Assembly (NCBI GenBank): GCA_946403965.1
Contig: CAMJBT010000019.1
Span: 1-49,534 of the forward strand
DNA: 49,534 nucleotides
From: an uncultured Pseudobutyrivibrio sp.
GTDB lineage: Bacteria > Bacillota > Clostridia > Lachnospirales > Lachnospiraceae
Direction: 5' to 3'
The position numbers were made by a program, and so were the translations under genes. The notes below the pieces were generated by a model that saw nothing but the letters and a program-made list of their open reading frames with translations, made no database searches and was not told where the DNA came from. This document shows positions 7,841-16,899 of this stretch, piece after piece; within the stretch, counting starts at the first letter, position 1, and every line of letters begins with the position of its first letter.

Positions 7841-8718
7841 TAATTTTTATCCTCAAGGTCTGCAAGCTCTCTTGCCTCTTCCTTTGAAACCTGTACCTTC
7901 TTCTTACGTGGCTTAAACTTAAGCTCTGATGTTGGATAATCCTTCACTTCTTTTAAATCTCCGTCTTCAAAAAGAACACGAACTGTTTGTCTAAGTACAT
8001 TTACCGACTGAACAGTTCCTTTGAAGCCATCAGGAGTAGTAACAGTATCATTAATTCCAGGAAGTCTACTGTTAAGATACTCATATGTTTCCTGTTCATT
8101 CTTCAAACAGCACATAAGTCTGCCGCAAAGTCCGGAAATTTTTGTAGGATTAAGTGAAAGATTCTGCTCCTTTGCCATTTTGATTGAAACAGGTACAAAA
8201 TCTGCAAGGTAGCTCTTACAACAAAGTTCTCTGCCACAAATTCCAATTCCACCCATAAGCTTCGTCTCGTCACGAACACCAATCTGACGAAGTTCGATAC
8301 GTGTATGGAATACTGCTGCAAGATCCTTTACTAGTTCACGGAAATCAATTCGACCATCAGCAGTAAAGTAGAAAATAAGCTTATTGTTGTCGAAGGTGTA
8401 TTCTGCCCCTACAAGCTTCATCTCAAGCTCTCTCTTTGCGATTTTCTCCTCGCAAATCTTCATTGCTTCTTTTTCTTTTTCTATGTTCTTTTCGGCCTTC
8501 TTTACATCCTCTGTTGTGGCCTTTCTCATGATTTTCTTGATTGGACCTGGCACCTCATCATCTGAGATTTCCTTGTCAACCAAAAGAACTGTTCCAATTT
8601 CAACACCACGGACAGTCTCTACAATAACCTGATCCTCTCTTTTTAATTCAACTCCTGCAGGATCAAAATAATATACTTTTCCGCCTCCTCTGAAGCGTAC
8701 ACCTATAACCTTTATCAT
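7840..8718 (-). CDS. ricT: RicT (YaaT/PSP1-domain) regulatory factor
   Basis: A 292-residue PSP1-family protein. The N-terminus KVIGVRFRGGGKVYYFDP is followed by a Lys/Glu-rich stretch (about 65-100) and a core with two cysteine groups: C161, C166, C167 and C198, C203, C204. In Bacillus, RicT joins RicA and RicF in a complex carrying iron-sulfur clusters that aids RNase Y processing and phosphorelay development; these cysteines fit that role. The last 40 residues are basic. It overlaps holB by four bases (ATGA). Genes for RicA and RicF are not in this window. Confidence 0.94.
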   Translation of the reverse strand: MIKVIGVRFRGGGKVYYFDPAGVELKREDQVIVETVRGVEIGTVLLVDKEISDDEVPGPIKKIMRKATTEDVKKAEKNIEKEKEAMKICEEKIAKRELEMKLVGAEYTFDNNKLIFYFTADGRIDFRELVKDLAAVFHTRIELRQIGVRDETKLMGGIGICGRELCCKSYLADFVPVSIKMAKEQNLSLNPTKISGLCGRLMCCLKNEQETYEYLNSRLPGINDTVTTPDGFKGTVQSVNVLRQTVRVLFEDGDLKEVKDYPTSELKFKPRKKKVQVSKEEARELADLEDKN

Positions 8719-9755
8719 CTAGTGTTCTCCTTAATTGCCTGTATTAAAAGCATAATTGTCAGCTCGAAATTGACATTTGCATTCAGTCTTGCTCGTGTTT
8801 GTGAAATAACATCGATAATTCGATTAAGACCTGAGTAAGAGCATCTCTCTGCTTGCTCATGTATATCAAATGTATCTTCTTTAAACAAAAGAAGATTATC
8901 ATTCAATGTTGATTTATATAATAGCACATCTCTGAACCAAAGGGTTATTAAATCTAGCATTTGCTCTACAAACCCTTGGAATTTTTCATTATCAGAGTCC
9001 TCTGCTTTTTTATCTGCATCATTTTCTTCTTTGATCAATTTCACTTCATCGGCTATCTGAGCCTCATCCATCTTAGCTGCTCTCTTGCAAATTGATATTA
9101 CTTTATTTTTTGTTTCTGTGAATGCTGTATCTGTTGCCAGTGCTATTGCTTTTCCAATATTTCCCTGTGCAAAAGTTGCCACCATCTGGGCCTGATAATC
9201 CACAGTTTCATACTTTTCTTGAAGCACCTTTATAATGCTCTCTGTATCCACCGTTTTCATTTGTATAAGGACACATCTGGATAAAATGGTTTGTAGAAAT
9301 GCATTGTGATTTGCTGTAAGAAGCATAATAATTGCATACTCTGGTGGCTCTTCTATAGTCTTTAGAATAGCATTTTGGGCCTGAGGATTCATTCGTTCCG
9401 CCTCATCAACAATATAAATTTTGTATTTGTTGTTGTATGGTTTGATATCCACATCATTTACAATCTTTTCACGAACAACATCTACGCTAATATTGCTTTT
9501 GCCATCTTCCCTTGTCACATAGATGATATCTGGATTTTCATGACTTTGTGCCTGTTTACAGTTTCGACACTCTCCACAGGCATCCTCTCCTGGGTTTTCA
9601 CACTGAAGCATTGTTGCAAAGGCTTCAGCCATCATCTTTTTACCTGAACCCTTCTCACCACTGAAAATATAGGCATGACTATGATTTCCTGTTTTTACTG
9701 CATTTTTTAGAAGTCTTTTGCCATCCTCCTGGCCTACTATTTCCGCAAAGCTCAT
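8715..9755 (-). CDS. holB: DNA polymerase III delta' subunit (clamp loader)
   Basis: A 346-residue AAA+ clamp-loader protein. It has the P-loop GEKGSGKK (33-40), a four-cysteine zinc module (C52, C60, C63, C66), an IVDEAERMNPQAQNAILKT Walker B region and TANHNAFLQTILSRC carrying the SRC motif. With DnaX and delta it loads the DnaN sliding clamp. It overlaps ricT by four bases. The C-terminal third is helical and less conserved, as usual for delta'. Confidence 0.95.
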   Translation of the reverse strand: MSFAEIVGQEDGKRLLKNAVKTGNHSHAYIFSGEKGSGKKMMAEAFATMLQCENPGEDACGECRNCKQAQSHENPDIIYVTREDGKSNISVDVVREKIVNDVDIKPYNNKYKIYIVDEAERMNPQAQNAILKTIEEPPEYAIIMLLTANHNAFLQTILSRCVLIQMKTVDTESIIKVLQEKYETVDYQAQMVATFAQGNIGKAIALATDTAFTETKNKVISICKRAAKMDEAQIADEVKLIKEENDADKKAEDSDNEKFQGFVEQMLDLITLWFRDVLLYKSTLNDNLLLFKEDTFDIHEQAERCSYSGLNRIIDVISQTRARLNANVNFELTIMLLIQAIKENTR

Positions 9756-9781
9756 TAATTATTCTCCCAGTTACATTCTAT

Positions 9782-10222
9782 TTAAGTGATAATATCAAGA
9801 AGCAAACCTCTGATTTCATCTACTCTGTTTAAGATATCCAAGTGGTCCATTTCATCTTTTACAAGTGCTGTGGCAAGCTCATCCATCTTTTCATCCACAA
9901 GCTTAATCATTCCATAAACTCTGTGACGACCTCGTCTATCAAGAAAATTTTCTCTTGAAAACTTATGAGAACGATTTACTACTTCGTTCAAAAAATCTTT
10001 TACAAGACCACGGTACCGTTTCATATCACGGATATCCATATGCTCTGATAAAAGCTTTCCCTGAACAGAAATATCATTTAATAGGTTTGTCAGTTTTTCT
10101 TGAAGTTGGGCATCATCCACCGCTGCTGCAAGTGTAAATTTAAAAGTATCGTCCACAGGCGCTGCTGTTTTCGGAGCATCAACCTGATTAACCTGGCTTA
10201 CATCATTTACTCGAATATCCAT
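9782..10222 (-). CDS. yaaR: YaaR family protein (DUF327)
   Basis: A 146-residue protein of the YaaR/DUF327 family, recognised by the charged helical core with [34 protein letters not shown] and a [19 protein letters not shown] end. The family lies beside holB and gmk in many Firmicutes. Its role is unknown. The first 25 residues look disordered. Confidence 0.9.
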   Translation of the reverse strand: MDIRVNDVSQVNQVDAPKTAAPVDDTFKFTLAAAVDDAQLQEKLTNLLNDISVQGKLLSEHMDIRDMKRYRGLVKDFLNEVVNRSHKFSRENFLDRRGRHRVYGMIKLVDEKMDELATALVKDEMDHLDILNRVDEIRGLLLDIIT

Positions 10223-10263
10223 ACAAACACCTACCTTAAAGCGTATTGTTAATAGGAATTTCT

Positions 10264-10854
10264 TTACTTACATGATTTTATGAATTCTGCAATATTATTG
10301 CAGGTTATACTGCTGTTTTCATTATTATCAAAAACATTAGTAATATTGGCATCTTTAATATTTTTATCAGAGAAATCCTGCTGATCTGCAAGAAATCTTC
10401 TGCACATTTCTTCGTACTTTGGATCCTCCTGACTGCGTTCTCTTTCAAGAGCACGGCTAAGTCTTATACCATCATCTACTTCTATATATATCGGCAAAAC
10501 CTTGTCACTACCGTAGTAATCTCGTATTTTCACGAAGCTTTCAACGGTTCCAATGATAATATAATCATCCTTATCAAAATCAACGTTCCCATCATCTACT
10601 GTAAAATAAAACCATGGTCCATGAACTGTATTGTACTCTCTGATTTCGATAACCTTGCCATCTGCTAGTAGCTTGTCCTTTTCTTCAACAGTAACAAAAT
10701 TGTATTCATCACCTGGTTTTTCATGACTTCTGATTGGTCTTGTTGTGTATGAAACAATTCTGTTTAATTTTAAATCTTCTCTCTCAAGCAAAAGCTTGAA
10801 TATTGTGTCCTTCCCTGATGAGCTTTTGCCCATGATGCAAAAAATCCTACCCAT
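10264..10854 (-). CDS. gmk: Guanylate kinase-like protein
   Basis: A 196-residue P-loop kinase of the guanylate kinase family: [14 protein letters not shown] at the N-terminus, then [20 protein letters not shown], the GMP-binding segment. It would convert GMP to GDP with ATP. The motif GKSSSGKDT differs from the common GPSGVGKGT, as seen in a Clostridial subgroup, so substrate range is less certain than for a standard Gmk. The ATG at 10854 has AGAGGA ahead of it; an ATG 39 bases upstream lacks a ribosome site. It lies 45 bases after the decarboxylase gene. Confidence 0.85.
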   Translation of the reverse strand: MGRIFCIMGKSSSGKDTIFKLLLEREDLKLNRIVSYTTRPIRSHEKPGDEYNFVTVEEKDKLLADGKVIEIREYNTVHGPWFYFTVDDGNVDFDKDDYIIIGTVESFVKIRDYYGSDKVLPIYIEVDDGIRLSRALERERSQEDPKYEEMCRRFLADQQDFSDKNIKDANITNVFDNNENSSITCNNIAEFIKSCK

Positions 10855-10899
10855 AATATCCTCTTTATTTATTTTATTTAAAGTATAATTCACAAACCA

Positions 10900-12267
10900 T
10901 TAATTGACAACGGAGATACACCCATTATTCATGCCTGTGATATGCAATCCTTTCTTTTTGGCATAATTTATTAACTCGACTGTTTCAGTTGAAATAACTT
11001 CACCAGGAACCATTAGAGGTGCCCCTGGAGGATAAATACATACCATTGAAGCTGATACCTTTTCTACAGCATCTTTTAATTGCAGTTCCGTTCCATTTAT
11101 AGCCTTTGCTTCGAACAGCTCCAGCTTTTTTTCTGGCCTATAGTCAATGCTTGGAATCTCAATATTCCCATCCTTCAGATTTTCATCAATTTCAATTAAT
11201 GCCTTATTTAATCTATCAAATCCCTCATTTGTGTCCATGATACTTGTCATGGCTAAAACATATGAAAAGCTGGATAGCTCTGTCTCTAGCTTATATTTTT
11301 CCCTAAGAATTTTGGCTAGCTCTACACCGGTAATATTTGTTTTTCTAGTGGAGATAATAAGTTTTCCTGGATCCTTATTTATATTGGTATCACTGATTAT
11401 TTCTAGGTGCTTTAATTGTCCACATTGGTAGTAAAATTTCTGTAGCTTATCCACATAATCCCCGAATAATCCCTGACTATTTTCTAATAAGTCTATACAT
11501 TGACTGATAGAATTCATCAACACATATGAAGGGGAGCTTGTTTCGTAAATATCAAGTGCTTCTCTGATTCTCTTTGAATCAATTCTATCCCCACTTACAT
11601 GGATTACTGCTGTTTGTGTAAGACATGGCAATGTTTTATGTAAGCTTTGTATTGTAATATCCGCATATGCTACTGATGAATTACAAAAATCATCATAAAA
11701 TCCAAGATGAGCCCCATGCGCCTGATCAACTATAAGAATTATTCCCTTGGAATGACAATAATCTGCAATCTCCTTTATTTGACAATGATAACCCTCGTAG
11801 GTTGGGGATGTAATTACCAAAGCTTTAGGGGCTTTTTTGTTCGCAGTCGCCTCAACAACCTTCTTCAATTCTTTAAGAGAAACAGCATTATATATTCCAT
11901 TTTCATTTAAAGATGGCCATATATATTCTATATGTAGGTGCCTCAGCATAGCGGCATTATATACACTTTTGTGAGAATTTCTCTGGATAATAATTGTATC
12001 TTCCTCATTGCAGGATGCATATATCGCTGCCAAATTTCCAACTGTTGATCCACCTACCAAAAAGTAGCTCTCTTTTGCACCGTATAGCTTTGCAAGTCTT
12101 TGTTGATCTTTTAAAATTACATCCTCTGGGTCATGCAAATCATCTACACCATCAACTTCTGTCATATCAATCTCATAACAGCCGTCTAAAGCGCGCTTGT
12201 GTCCAGGCATGTGAAATGGATACATATTCGATTGTGAATACTTTTCTAAAGTTTCTTTTAAACTCAT
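10900..12267 (-). CDS. Orn/Lys/Arg decarboxylase family protein, PLP-dependent
   Basis: A 455-residue fold-type I PLP enzyme of the short Gram-positive class (like SpeA/YaaO). Visible are FHMPGHKRAL near the start, DQAHGAHLG (181-189) and the Schiff-base lysine K211 in SLHKTLP. The C-terminal domain has CIYPPGAPLMVPGE and ends GMNNGCISVVN. It would make a polyamine precursor from arginine, lysine or ornithine; which one cannot be told here. It sits upstream of gmk-yaaR-holB, an arrangement known from Bacillus and Clostridia, and is divergent from the MobA-like gene with 62 bases between. Confidence 0.93.
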   Translation of the reverse strand: MSLKETLEKYSQSNMYPFHMPGHKRALDGCYEIDMTEVDGVDDLHDPEDVILKDQQRLAKLYGAKESYFLVGGSTVGNLAAIYASCNEEDTIIIQRNSHKSVYNAAMLRHLHIEYIWPSLNENGIYNAVSLKELKKVVEATANKKAPKALVITSPTYEGYHCQIKEIADYCHSKGIILIVDQAHGAHLGFYDDFCNSSVAYADITIQSLHKTLPCLTQTAVIHVSGDRIDSKRIREALDIYETSSPSYVLMNSISQCIDLLENSQGLFGDYVDKLQKFYYQCGQLKHLEIISDTNINKDPGKLIISTRKTNITGVELAKILREKYKLETELSSFSYVLAMTSIMDTNEGFDRLNKALIEIDENLKDGNIEIPSIDYRPEKKLELFEAKAINGTELQLKDAVEKVSASMVCIYPPGAPLMVPGEVISTETVELINYAKKKGLHITGMNNGCISVVN

Positions 12268-12298
12268 ATTACTTCTTTTATTTTTCTATTAAAATTAA

Positions 12299-12304
12299 TA
12301 TAAT
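12299..12304 (+). promoter_or_regulatory. Candidate -10 of the MobA-like gene
   Basis: A perfect TATAAT lies 26 bases ahead of the start codon in the short divergent gap. The -35 position (TTTTAT) is poor, so activity probably depends on other contacts. Confidence 0.4.
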
Positions 12305-12329
12305 TATCCTAAATCATCAGGAGGTGGAC

Positions 12330-12947
12330 ATGAACAGAACTTTGGTAATTCTTTGTGGTGGAGATAGCTCCCGTCTTGGTACAAAAAAGGCTTTGTTACC
12401 ATTCGAAAATAAGACAATGGTTGAATACATCTACGATAAATTCAGCCCCTTTTTTAATAGAATTTATCTTTCTGTGAATGAACGAGGCGACCTTGTTCAC
12501 TTGGGACTTAATGCTCAGGAAATTCCTGATATTTCAAGAAATGCTGGTCCTTACGGTGCCATTCTTTCCTGCCTTACTATGCTTACAGGAGATAGAGCAT
12601 TTTTTATGTCTGTAGATACCCCTTTTATGGATCCACGTACTGCTGTTTATCTCTACGATCATTCAAATGATTATGACTATACTGCTATAAATTTTGAGGA
12701 TTCAGATATCGATTGTGTATTTGGTGTTTTTACAAAACGTTGTATTGGTCCTCTTTTTAAAAGTACTTTTTTCAAAAAAAATAGCTGTGAATTTATTTTA
12801 GAACGCTGCAACAGCAATCTGATTCCATCTTCTGAAATAGCTGATATTTCTCCTATTTCTGTTGAACAGCAATTCTATAAGGTTAACGATAGAAGCTCTT
12901 ACTACTATGCTGTTTTTTCAGTACTAAAGAAAAATTTTATTTGCTAA
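12330..12947 (+). CDS. MobA-like nucleotidyltransferase
   Basis: A 205-residue protein of the MobA/NTP-transferase family. It begins LVILCGGDSSRLGTKKALLPF, the nucleotide-binding loop with the conserved basic residues, and has FMSVDTPFMDP where the family has its metal-binding Asp. MobA links GMP to molybdopterin, but no other molybdenum-cofactor gene is near. The start is placed at 12330 because GGAGGTGG precedes it; the frame is open for over 300 bases upstream, but that part is antisense to the decarboxylase. The gene is a plus-strand island among minus-strand neighbours and converges on the AbiE pair 27 bases away. Confidence 0.85.
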   Translation: MNRTLVILCGGDSSRLGTKKALLPFENKTMVEYIYDKFSPFFNRIYLSVNERGDLVHLGLNAQEIPDISRNAGPYGAILSCLTMLTGDRAFFMSVDTPFMDPRTAVYLYDHSNDYDYTAINFEDSDIDCVFGVFTKRCIGPLFKSTFFKKNSCEFILERCNSNLIPSSEIADISPISVEQQFYKVNDRSSYYYAVFSVLKKNFIC

Positions 12948-12974
12948 TCTTAATATCCTTAGCTTATAAAATTC

Positions 12975-13829
12975 TTAATCTAGGAAACGTTTTAGCTGTG
13001 GCATCCAATCTCCAAGGAAGACTATGTTCTGTTCCATTGCTTCCCATATTGGTCTTAAAAAATTAATAAGACAATTATTTACGTCTGACCATTGTGGTTC
13101 AGACTTCTTTTTTTGTCTTAATTCTACTTTCCACTTTCTTTTCATATATGTGTAGTCTGTATAGCTGGACAACATATTAATTCTGCTATCATCAATTATT
13201 ATTTTCTTTTCTTCTAAAATTTTTGATAAGCTATCCTTTACCTTTCTTCCATTAACAGGACAAGTGCTGAGAATATCATATGCATAATAATAAAGATCCA
13301 TATCATTGATCAACTCAAGTTTTTCAATTATTTCTGCAAGACATTTTACCAACTCATCCTCTTTTGGATTGGTTAATACATCTACAACACGATTTTCATA
13401 AGCAGTAAGCTTTATTCTAATTTTTTCAGGTTCATGCGTACCACGATGTTTTCTAAAATGAATGTGAAGAGGAATATACATTTCGTCCACTGTAATTTTA
13501 AGTGCAATCCCATTTTCATCTACATTTCCATTAACAATAAAAGCTTCAAGTGAAGCCTTTGTCATTATTTCCTTTAGAATATCACGCATATAAAGAATCG
13601 ACATTTTACCATCTATTTCTTTTACGTATTCGTAATATATATTTCCTATGCAAACATCTTTGTAAATTTCTGGCTGAAAATCTGATGAATTACATAGATA
13701 CAGCTCGTTACAATATTTTCCATTTGCCAATAACTCAATAATTATTTCTGCGACAGCTGCGCTTAACAAATTTTTAAATGGAATATTCAGTTCTTCTGAT
13801 TTTTCTTTTATATGTAATCGATTAATCAT
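12975..13829 (-). CDS. AbiEii-like toxin subunit with degenerate nucleotidyltransferase motif
   Basis: A 284-residue protein placed in the AbiEii/AbiGii family by position and outline: an N-terminal helical pair, a mixed middle, then NDMDLYYYAYDIL where the family has its RDxxDxY helix, and a C-terminal WSDVNNCLINFL segment. The catalytic GG(T/M)xL and DxD signature expected around residues 45-65 is absent; the sequence there reads YLCNSSDFQPEIYKD. Active AbiEii transfers nucleotides, so this copy may be inactive or work differently. The ATG at 13829 overlaps the antitoxin stop (TAATG), giving coupling; a GTG nine bases earlier is possible. Confidence 0.65.
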   Translation of the reverse strand: MINRLHIKEKSEELNIPFKNLLSAAVAEIIIELLANGKYCNELYLCNSSDFQPEIYKDVCIGNIYYEYVKEIDGKMSILYMRDILKEIMTKASLEAFIVNGNVDENGIALKITVDEMYIPLHIHFRKHRGTHEPEKIRIKLTAYENRVVDVLTNPKEDELVKCLAEIIEKLELINDMDLYYYAYDILSTCPVNGRKVKDSLSKILEEKKIIIDDSRINMLSSYTDYTYMKRKWKVELRQKKKSEPQWSDVNNCLINFLRPIWEAMEQNIVFLGDWMPQLKRFLD

Positions 13830-14461
13830 TAGAGCCACACACCTATCATATTTTGAACTTTCTTCAGTACTTTTCTTTCCTTGGCAAATTCCATGAGTTT
13901 GGCAACATCCTTGTTATCATCCATGATATATGCCCAAACTCCCTTTTTAAAATCCTCTCTATCTACCTTTTCCTGATATTTCAAAAAATCACATATTAGA
14001 CGTTCTTTAGTGTAAATTTTCATTTTATTGCCCGCAAAATCAGCTTCAGTTACACCCATTTCTAATACTTCTGGTTCTGTATAATATGGCTCAACTATAG
14101 GATAATCTATATTGAATCTGGATTTGCTGGTATTTTTATTTATGGCAATACTCCATTTGTATGGCCTGTCTTTCAGATATCCATAAACATAAAGAGCTGA
14201 CTCCATCGTAAGAATCCCATCATCTCCAAAGAGCTTCCAAATCCACTGGTCTTCATCACATTCAAAATATTTTGTTGTATAGTATCCGCTCTTTACTCTA
14301 ATCAGATATCCTTCTTCAACAAATTTCAACACTCGCCTGTAATCTACCCCCAGAGCATCAATATCACTTGCTTTCACCAATCCCCCATTGGCTTCTACCA
14401 AGTCATTAATCTGTTCTAACTGATATTGTTTTTTTTCATCCCTTGATAATAGCATTTCCAT
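13829..14461 (-). CDS. AbiEi-type antitoxin / transcriptional repressor
   Basis: A 210-residue AbiEi family protein. The N-terminal winged helix covers about residues 10-60 (LVKASDIDALGVDYRRVLKF, LIRVKSGYYTT). The C-terminal antitoxin domain has ILTMESALYVYGYL, KIYTKERLICDFLKY and GVWAYIMDDN. Antitoxins of this type repress their own promoter through inverted or direct repeats and neutralise the partner toxin. The ATG at 14461 has GAGGAG 8 bases ahead; a GTG nine bases earlier is less likely. The pair forms a two-gene operon behind a strong promoter. Confidence 0.88.
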   Translation of the reverse strand: MEMLLSRDEKKQYQLEQINDLVEANGGLVKASDIDALGVDYRRVLKFVEEGYLIRVKSGYYTTKYFECDEDQWIWKLFGDDGILTMESALYVYGYLKDRPYKWSIAINKNTSKSRFNIDYPIVEPYYTEPEVLEMGVTEADFAGNKMKIYTKERLICDFLKYQEKVDREDFKKGVWAYIMDDNKDVAKLMEFAKERKVLKKVQNMIGVWL

Positions 14462-14501
14462 TTTCCCCACTCCTCAATCTTTAACGAGGTAATTATTTTT
14501 T

Positions 14502-14530
14502 ATTATCCCATTCCCAGAAATCCCTGTCAA
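14502..14530 (-). promoter_or_regulatory. Promoter of the AbiE-type operon
   Basis: Minus-strand TTGACA (14525-14530), 17 bases, then GATAAT (14502-14507): nearly consensus. GGGA occurs three times between -35 and -10, spaced 9-10 bases apart, which could be antitoxin contacts. Confidence 0.8.
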
Positions 14531-14653
14531 ACCCTTTACTTTCAAGGTTTTCTGTTATTTTCAAAATATTTGCGACTAATTTGTCTTTTATTAGATAATA
14601 TTATGTCGTATAATGACTATAGAACTATTATTGTTGTCTTTTAGGAGGTTTTT

Positions 14654-15166
14654 ATGTCCGAAGAAAAGATTACACTTAGAAAAAATCCTTCTCGAAAGGA
14701 ATGTGAAAAAGTCATAAAAAAAATTCTTATGACTGAGGTACTTGAACGCGGTACAAACGAACACTTTAAAACTGCAGCTGATTTTATGAGCTATTTTCAA
14801 TCTCTGTATCCTGCCAGTGATAGTTTAACTAAACAGGTTCAAAGAGCGGTTAAGTCTCTTCAAATGCCAAAAGATGAAAGAGGATACTTTATAATAAATA
14901 AGACTGAAGCACAGCTAAATCAGGATAAAGAAATTGCTTTTCTTTTCAAAAAAAATGATGCCAGCATCCTACCGTTTGAAGAATATGAAACTGTATTTAT
15001 TAAAGCCGATAGCAAATATAAAGATTATCTATACCAGCTTATTTCTGAATCGGATACTTTTGCTGACAAAATCATCACCATGATTAATTCCTCCAATGGA
15101 TTAATATTGTTTACAAACAACAAACATCAGCTGGAAATCCTTATAAATAGTTTGATAAAAAGATAA
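14654..15166 (+). CDS. Small ArgR-like protein, function unknown
   Basis: This 170-residue protein gives no certain match. Its outline resembles arginine repressors: an N-terminal region with a helix-turn-helix-like SLTKQVQRAVKSLQMPKDE followed by GYFII, then a linker. Its C-terminal 65 residues (ETVFIKADSKYKDYLYQLI, DKIITMINSSNGLILFT, NKHQLEILINSLIKR) follow the beta-alpha-beta pattern of the ArgR oligomerisation domain. The Asp pair that binds arginine is not evident. A TATAAT at 14609-14614 and AGGAGG ahead of the ATG support expression. It diverges from the AbiE operon and ends at a two-way terminator. Confidence 0.6.
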   Translation: MSEEKITLRKNPSRKECEKVIKKILMTEVLERGTNEHFKTAADFMSYFQSLYPASDSLTKQVQRAVKSLQMPKDERGYFIINKTEAQLNQDKEIAFLFKKNDASILPFEEYETVFIKADSKYKDYLYQLISESDTFADKIITMINSSNGLILFTNNKHQLEILINSLIKR

Positions 15167-15210
15167 TTTGTATATCAATTTAAATCAATTTATTTACAGT
15201 CCTTAACATA

Positions 15211-15250
15211 TAAAAAACGACAGCTTTTTCGTAAAACAGCTGTCGTTTTT
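15211..15250. terminator. Bidirectional terminator between the ArgR-like gene and the carboxypeptidase gene
   Basis: AAAACGACAGCT pairs perfectly with AGCTGTCGTTTT across a 12-base loop, with T-runs on both strands, so it serves both convergent genes. Confidence 0.85.
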
Positions 15251-15296
15251 ATTATATTATTGTCTTTTTTCTATTTGTTTAGGACATTTATTGTCT

Positions 15297-16688
15297 TTAT
15301 CTACGTCTTCTACGTTTTTTTCCATTACTTCTGATAATAGTTAAGTTAGTTTTTTCTGGTTTTGTATGTCTACTCTTGTATCTATGTCTTGCTAAAAGTA
15401 TCTCGCTTGATTTACTTCGAATATATAAAACTATTACTATAAAAACTATTATCCCCAGTATTACTAAACCAATCTTCGGATAATCCACCTGTATATATTG
15501 TTTTCCACTGCCACCCTTTTTAACAGGTAAATTATCAAATGGATAGCTTTGAACCTCCGCATTTGTAAATAAAAGATTTGCCATACCAACACTTCTGTCA
15601 GCATATGTATACCTTAGCTGTCCAACAACTGCTTTTTCATCCTTATCACTAAATGGAACCACAGAAGATTGCACATCCAAAACACTAGCTGTCTTTGGAA
15701 TTACTATCAATCCAGCCTTATCTATTTTGATTAATTCACTGTTTTCGCTAAGTACACCAGTTACATTTGTATCAGACTCTGATATCGAAGCAAAATCTCT
15801 TACTGCATAGGTACTGAAATTATTAAAACAATATTCAAATAGACTTGTTGTATCTGTGTATTGTTCTCCAACTGTGTCCTTCATTACAACACAAATCAGG
15901 GTCATTCCATCTTTCTTTGCATAAGTGACCAAGGTGGCTCCCGCTACCACTGTATATCCTGTTTTTCCACCAAGACAGTTTTCATAAAGATATTTGTTTG
16001 TCTTATAGTAGTGAAGCATCTGATGATGGTTGTTTAGTGGTGTAGGATCTGGATGCTTATTTGTAGGTGGGATTGTATAGCTCTTAGTTCCAACAATTTC
16101 TGCAAATTTTGGAATAGAATAAGCTGCTCTTGCAATCAAAGCCATATCATGAGCACTGGTATAGTGGTCATCATCTGGAAGACCATTTGAATTATTGAAA
16201 TGGGTGTTTGTACACCCAAGCTCCTTGGCCCTTTTATTCATCATGTCAACAAAGGACGACATGTCTCCTGCCACATGTTCACCAAGGGCATATGCACACT
16301 CATTTGCCGATTCCAACATCATACCGTAAAGCGTTTGCTCTACAGTCATTTCCTCATTCACATCTCGCGCAATACTAGATGAACCCAATTCTGTGCCATA
16401 TACTGCTTCTGGAGAAAATGTAACAGTCTCATCTAACTTACAGTTTTCAAGGGTAATGAGAGCTGTCATTATTTTTGTAATACTTGCAGGAAAATGAACA
16501 TCATCCATATTCTTTGAGTAAAGAATAGTTCCTGTTTTCTGCTCCATAACAATGGCTGATTCTGCTACCACATCTATACCGCTAGGCCAATAGTCTGCAG
16601 CTTGTACTTCCATACAATTTGCTGCAATAACTGTGTTCGATATAAATAAAAAAGCTAATAGCTTTGCAATTGATTTTTTAATACTCAT
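15297..16688 (-). CDS. D-alanyl-D-alanine carboxypeptidase (DacF-like, PBP5 family)
   Basis: A protein of about 463 residues with an N-terminal signal peptide (LLAFLFISNTVIAANC). It has the penicillin-binding motifs in order: SITK with the active Ser near residue 69, SAN near 127-129 and KTG near 242-244. A beta-rich C-terminal domain follows, then a membrane helix (GLVILGIIVFIVIVLYI) and a very basic end rich in Arg and Lys. It trims the terminal D-Ala from peptidoglycan stem peptides outside the cell. The true membrane helix, instead of the amphipathic anchor of PBP5, is typical of Clostridial copies. The ATG at 16688 fits the ribosome site GGTGA better than the TTG six bases earlier. Confidence 0.95.
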   Translation of the reverse strand: MSIKKSIAKLLAFLFISNTVIAANCMEVQAADYWPSGIDVVAESAIVMEQKTGTILYSKNMDDVHFPASITKIMTALITLENCKLDETVTFSPEAVYGTELGSSSIARDVNEEMTVEQTLYGMMLESANECAYALGEHVAGDMSSFVDMMNKRAKELGCTNTHFNNSNGLPDDDHYTSAHDMALIARAAYSIPKFAEIVGTKSYTIPPTNKHPDPTPLNNHHQMLHYYKTNKYLYENCLGGKTGYTVVAGATLVTYAKKDGMTLICVVMKDTVGEQYTDTTSLFEYCFNNFSTYAVRDFASISESDTNVTGVLSENSELIKIDKAGLIVIPKTASVLDVQSSVVPFSDKDEKAVVGQLRYTYADRSVGMANLLFTNAEVQSYPFDNLPVKKGGSGKQYIQVDYPKIGLVILGIIVFIVIVLYIRSKSSEILLARHRYKSRHTKPEKTNLTIIRSNGKKRRRRR

Positions 16689-16860
16689 ATTCAATTATCA
16701 CCAATTTTTGGACTTTCTTTATTATTTTAATTATAAAATGTAATTTAAAAGTTCTCTTTTTGCTTTGCATTTATAATTTCACATCATTGATTATAATGAA
16801 ATTGATGTCTGTATGCTACTTTTTTATGTGATTCTTACAGTATTTAAATGCATATTTTTA

Positions 16861-16869
16861 TGATATAAT
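16861..16869 (+). promoter_or_regulatory. Extended -10 promoter of trmB
   Basis: TGATATAAT, an extended -10 element, lies about 30 bases ahead of the trmB start. No good -35 is seen. Confidence 0.5.
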
Positions 16870-16899
16870 CTTTTTCGATTTTATAAAACGGAGGTACCC

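Noticed and set aside
11994..12329. Upstream extension of the MobA-like frame by 112 codons
   Set aside because: It is antisense to the decarboxylase, shows no family similarity, and the ATG at 12330 has a strong ribosome site.
14581..14614. Full promoter TTGTCT to TATAAT for the ArgR-like gene
   Set aside because: The spacing is 22 bases, too long; only the -10 is credible.
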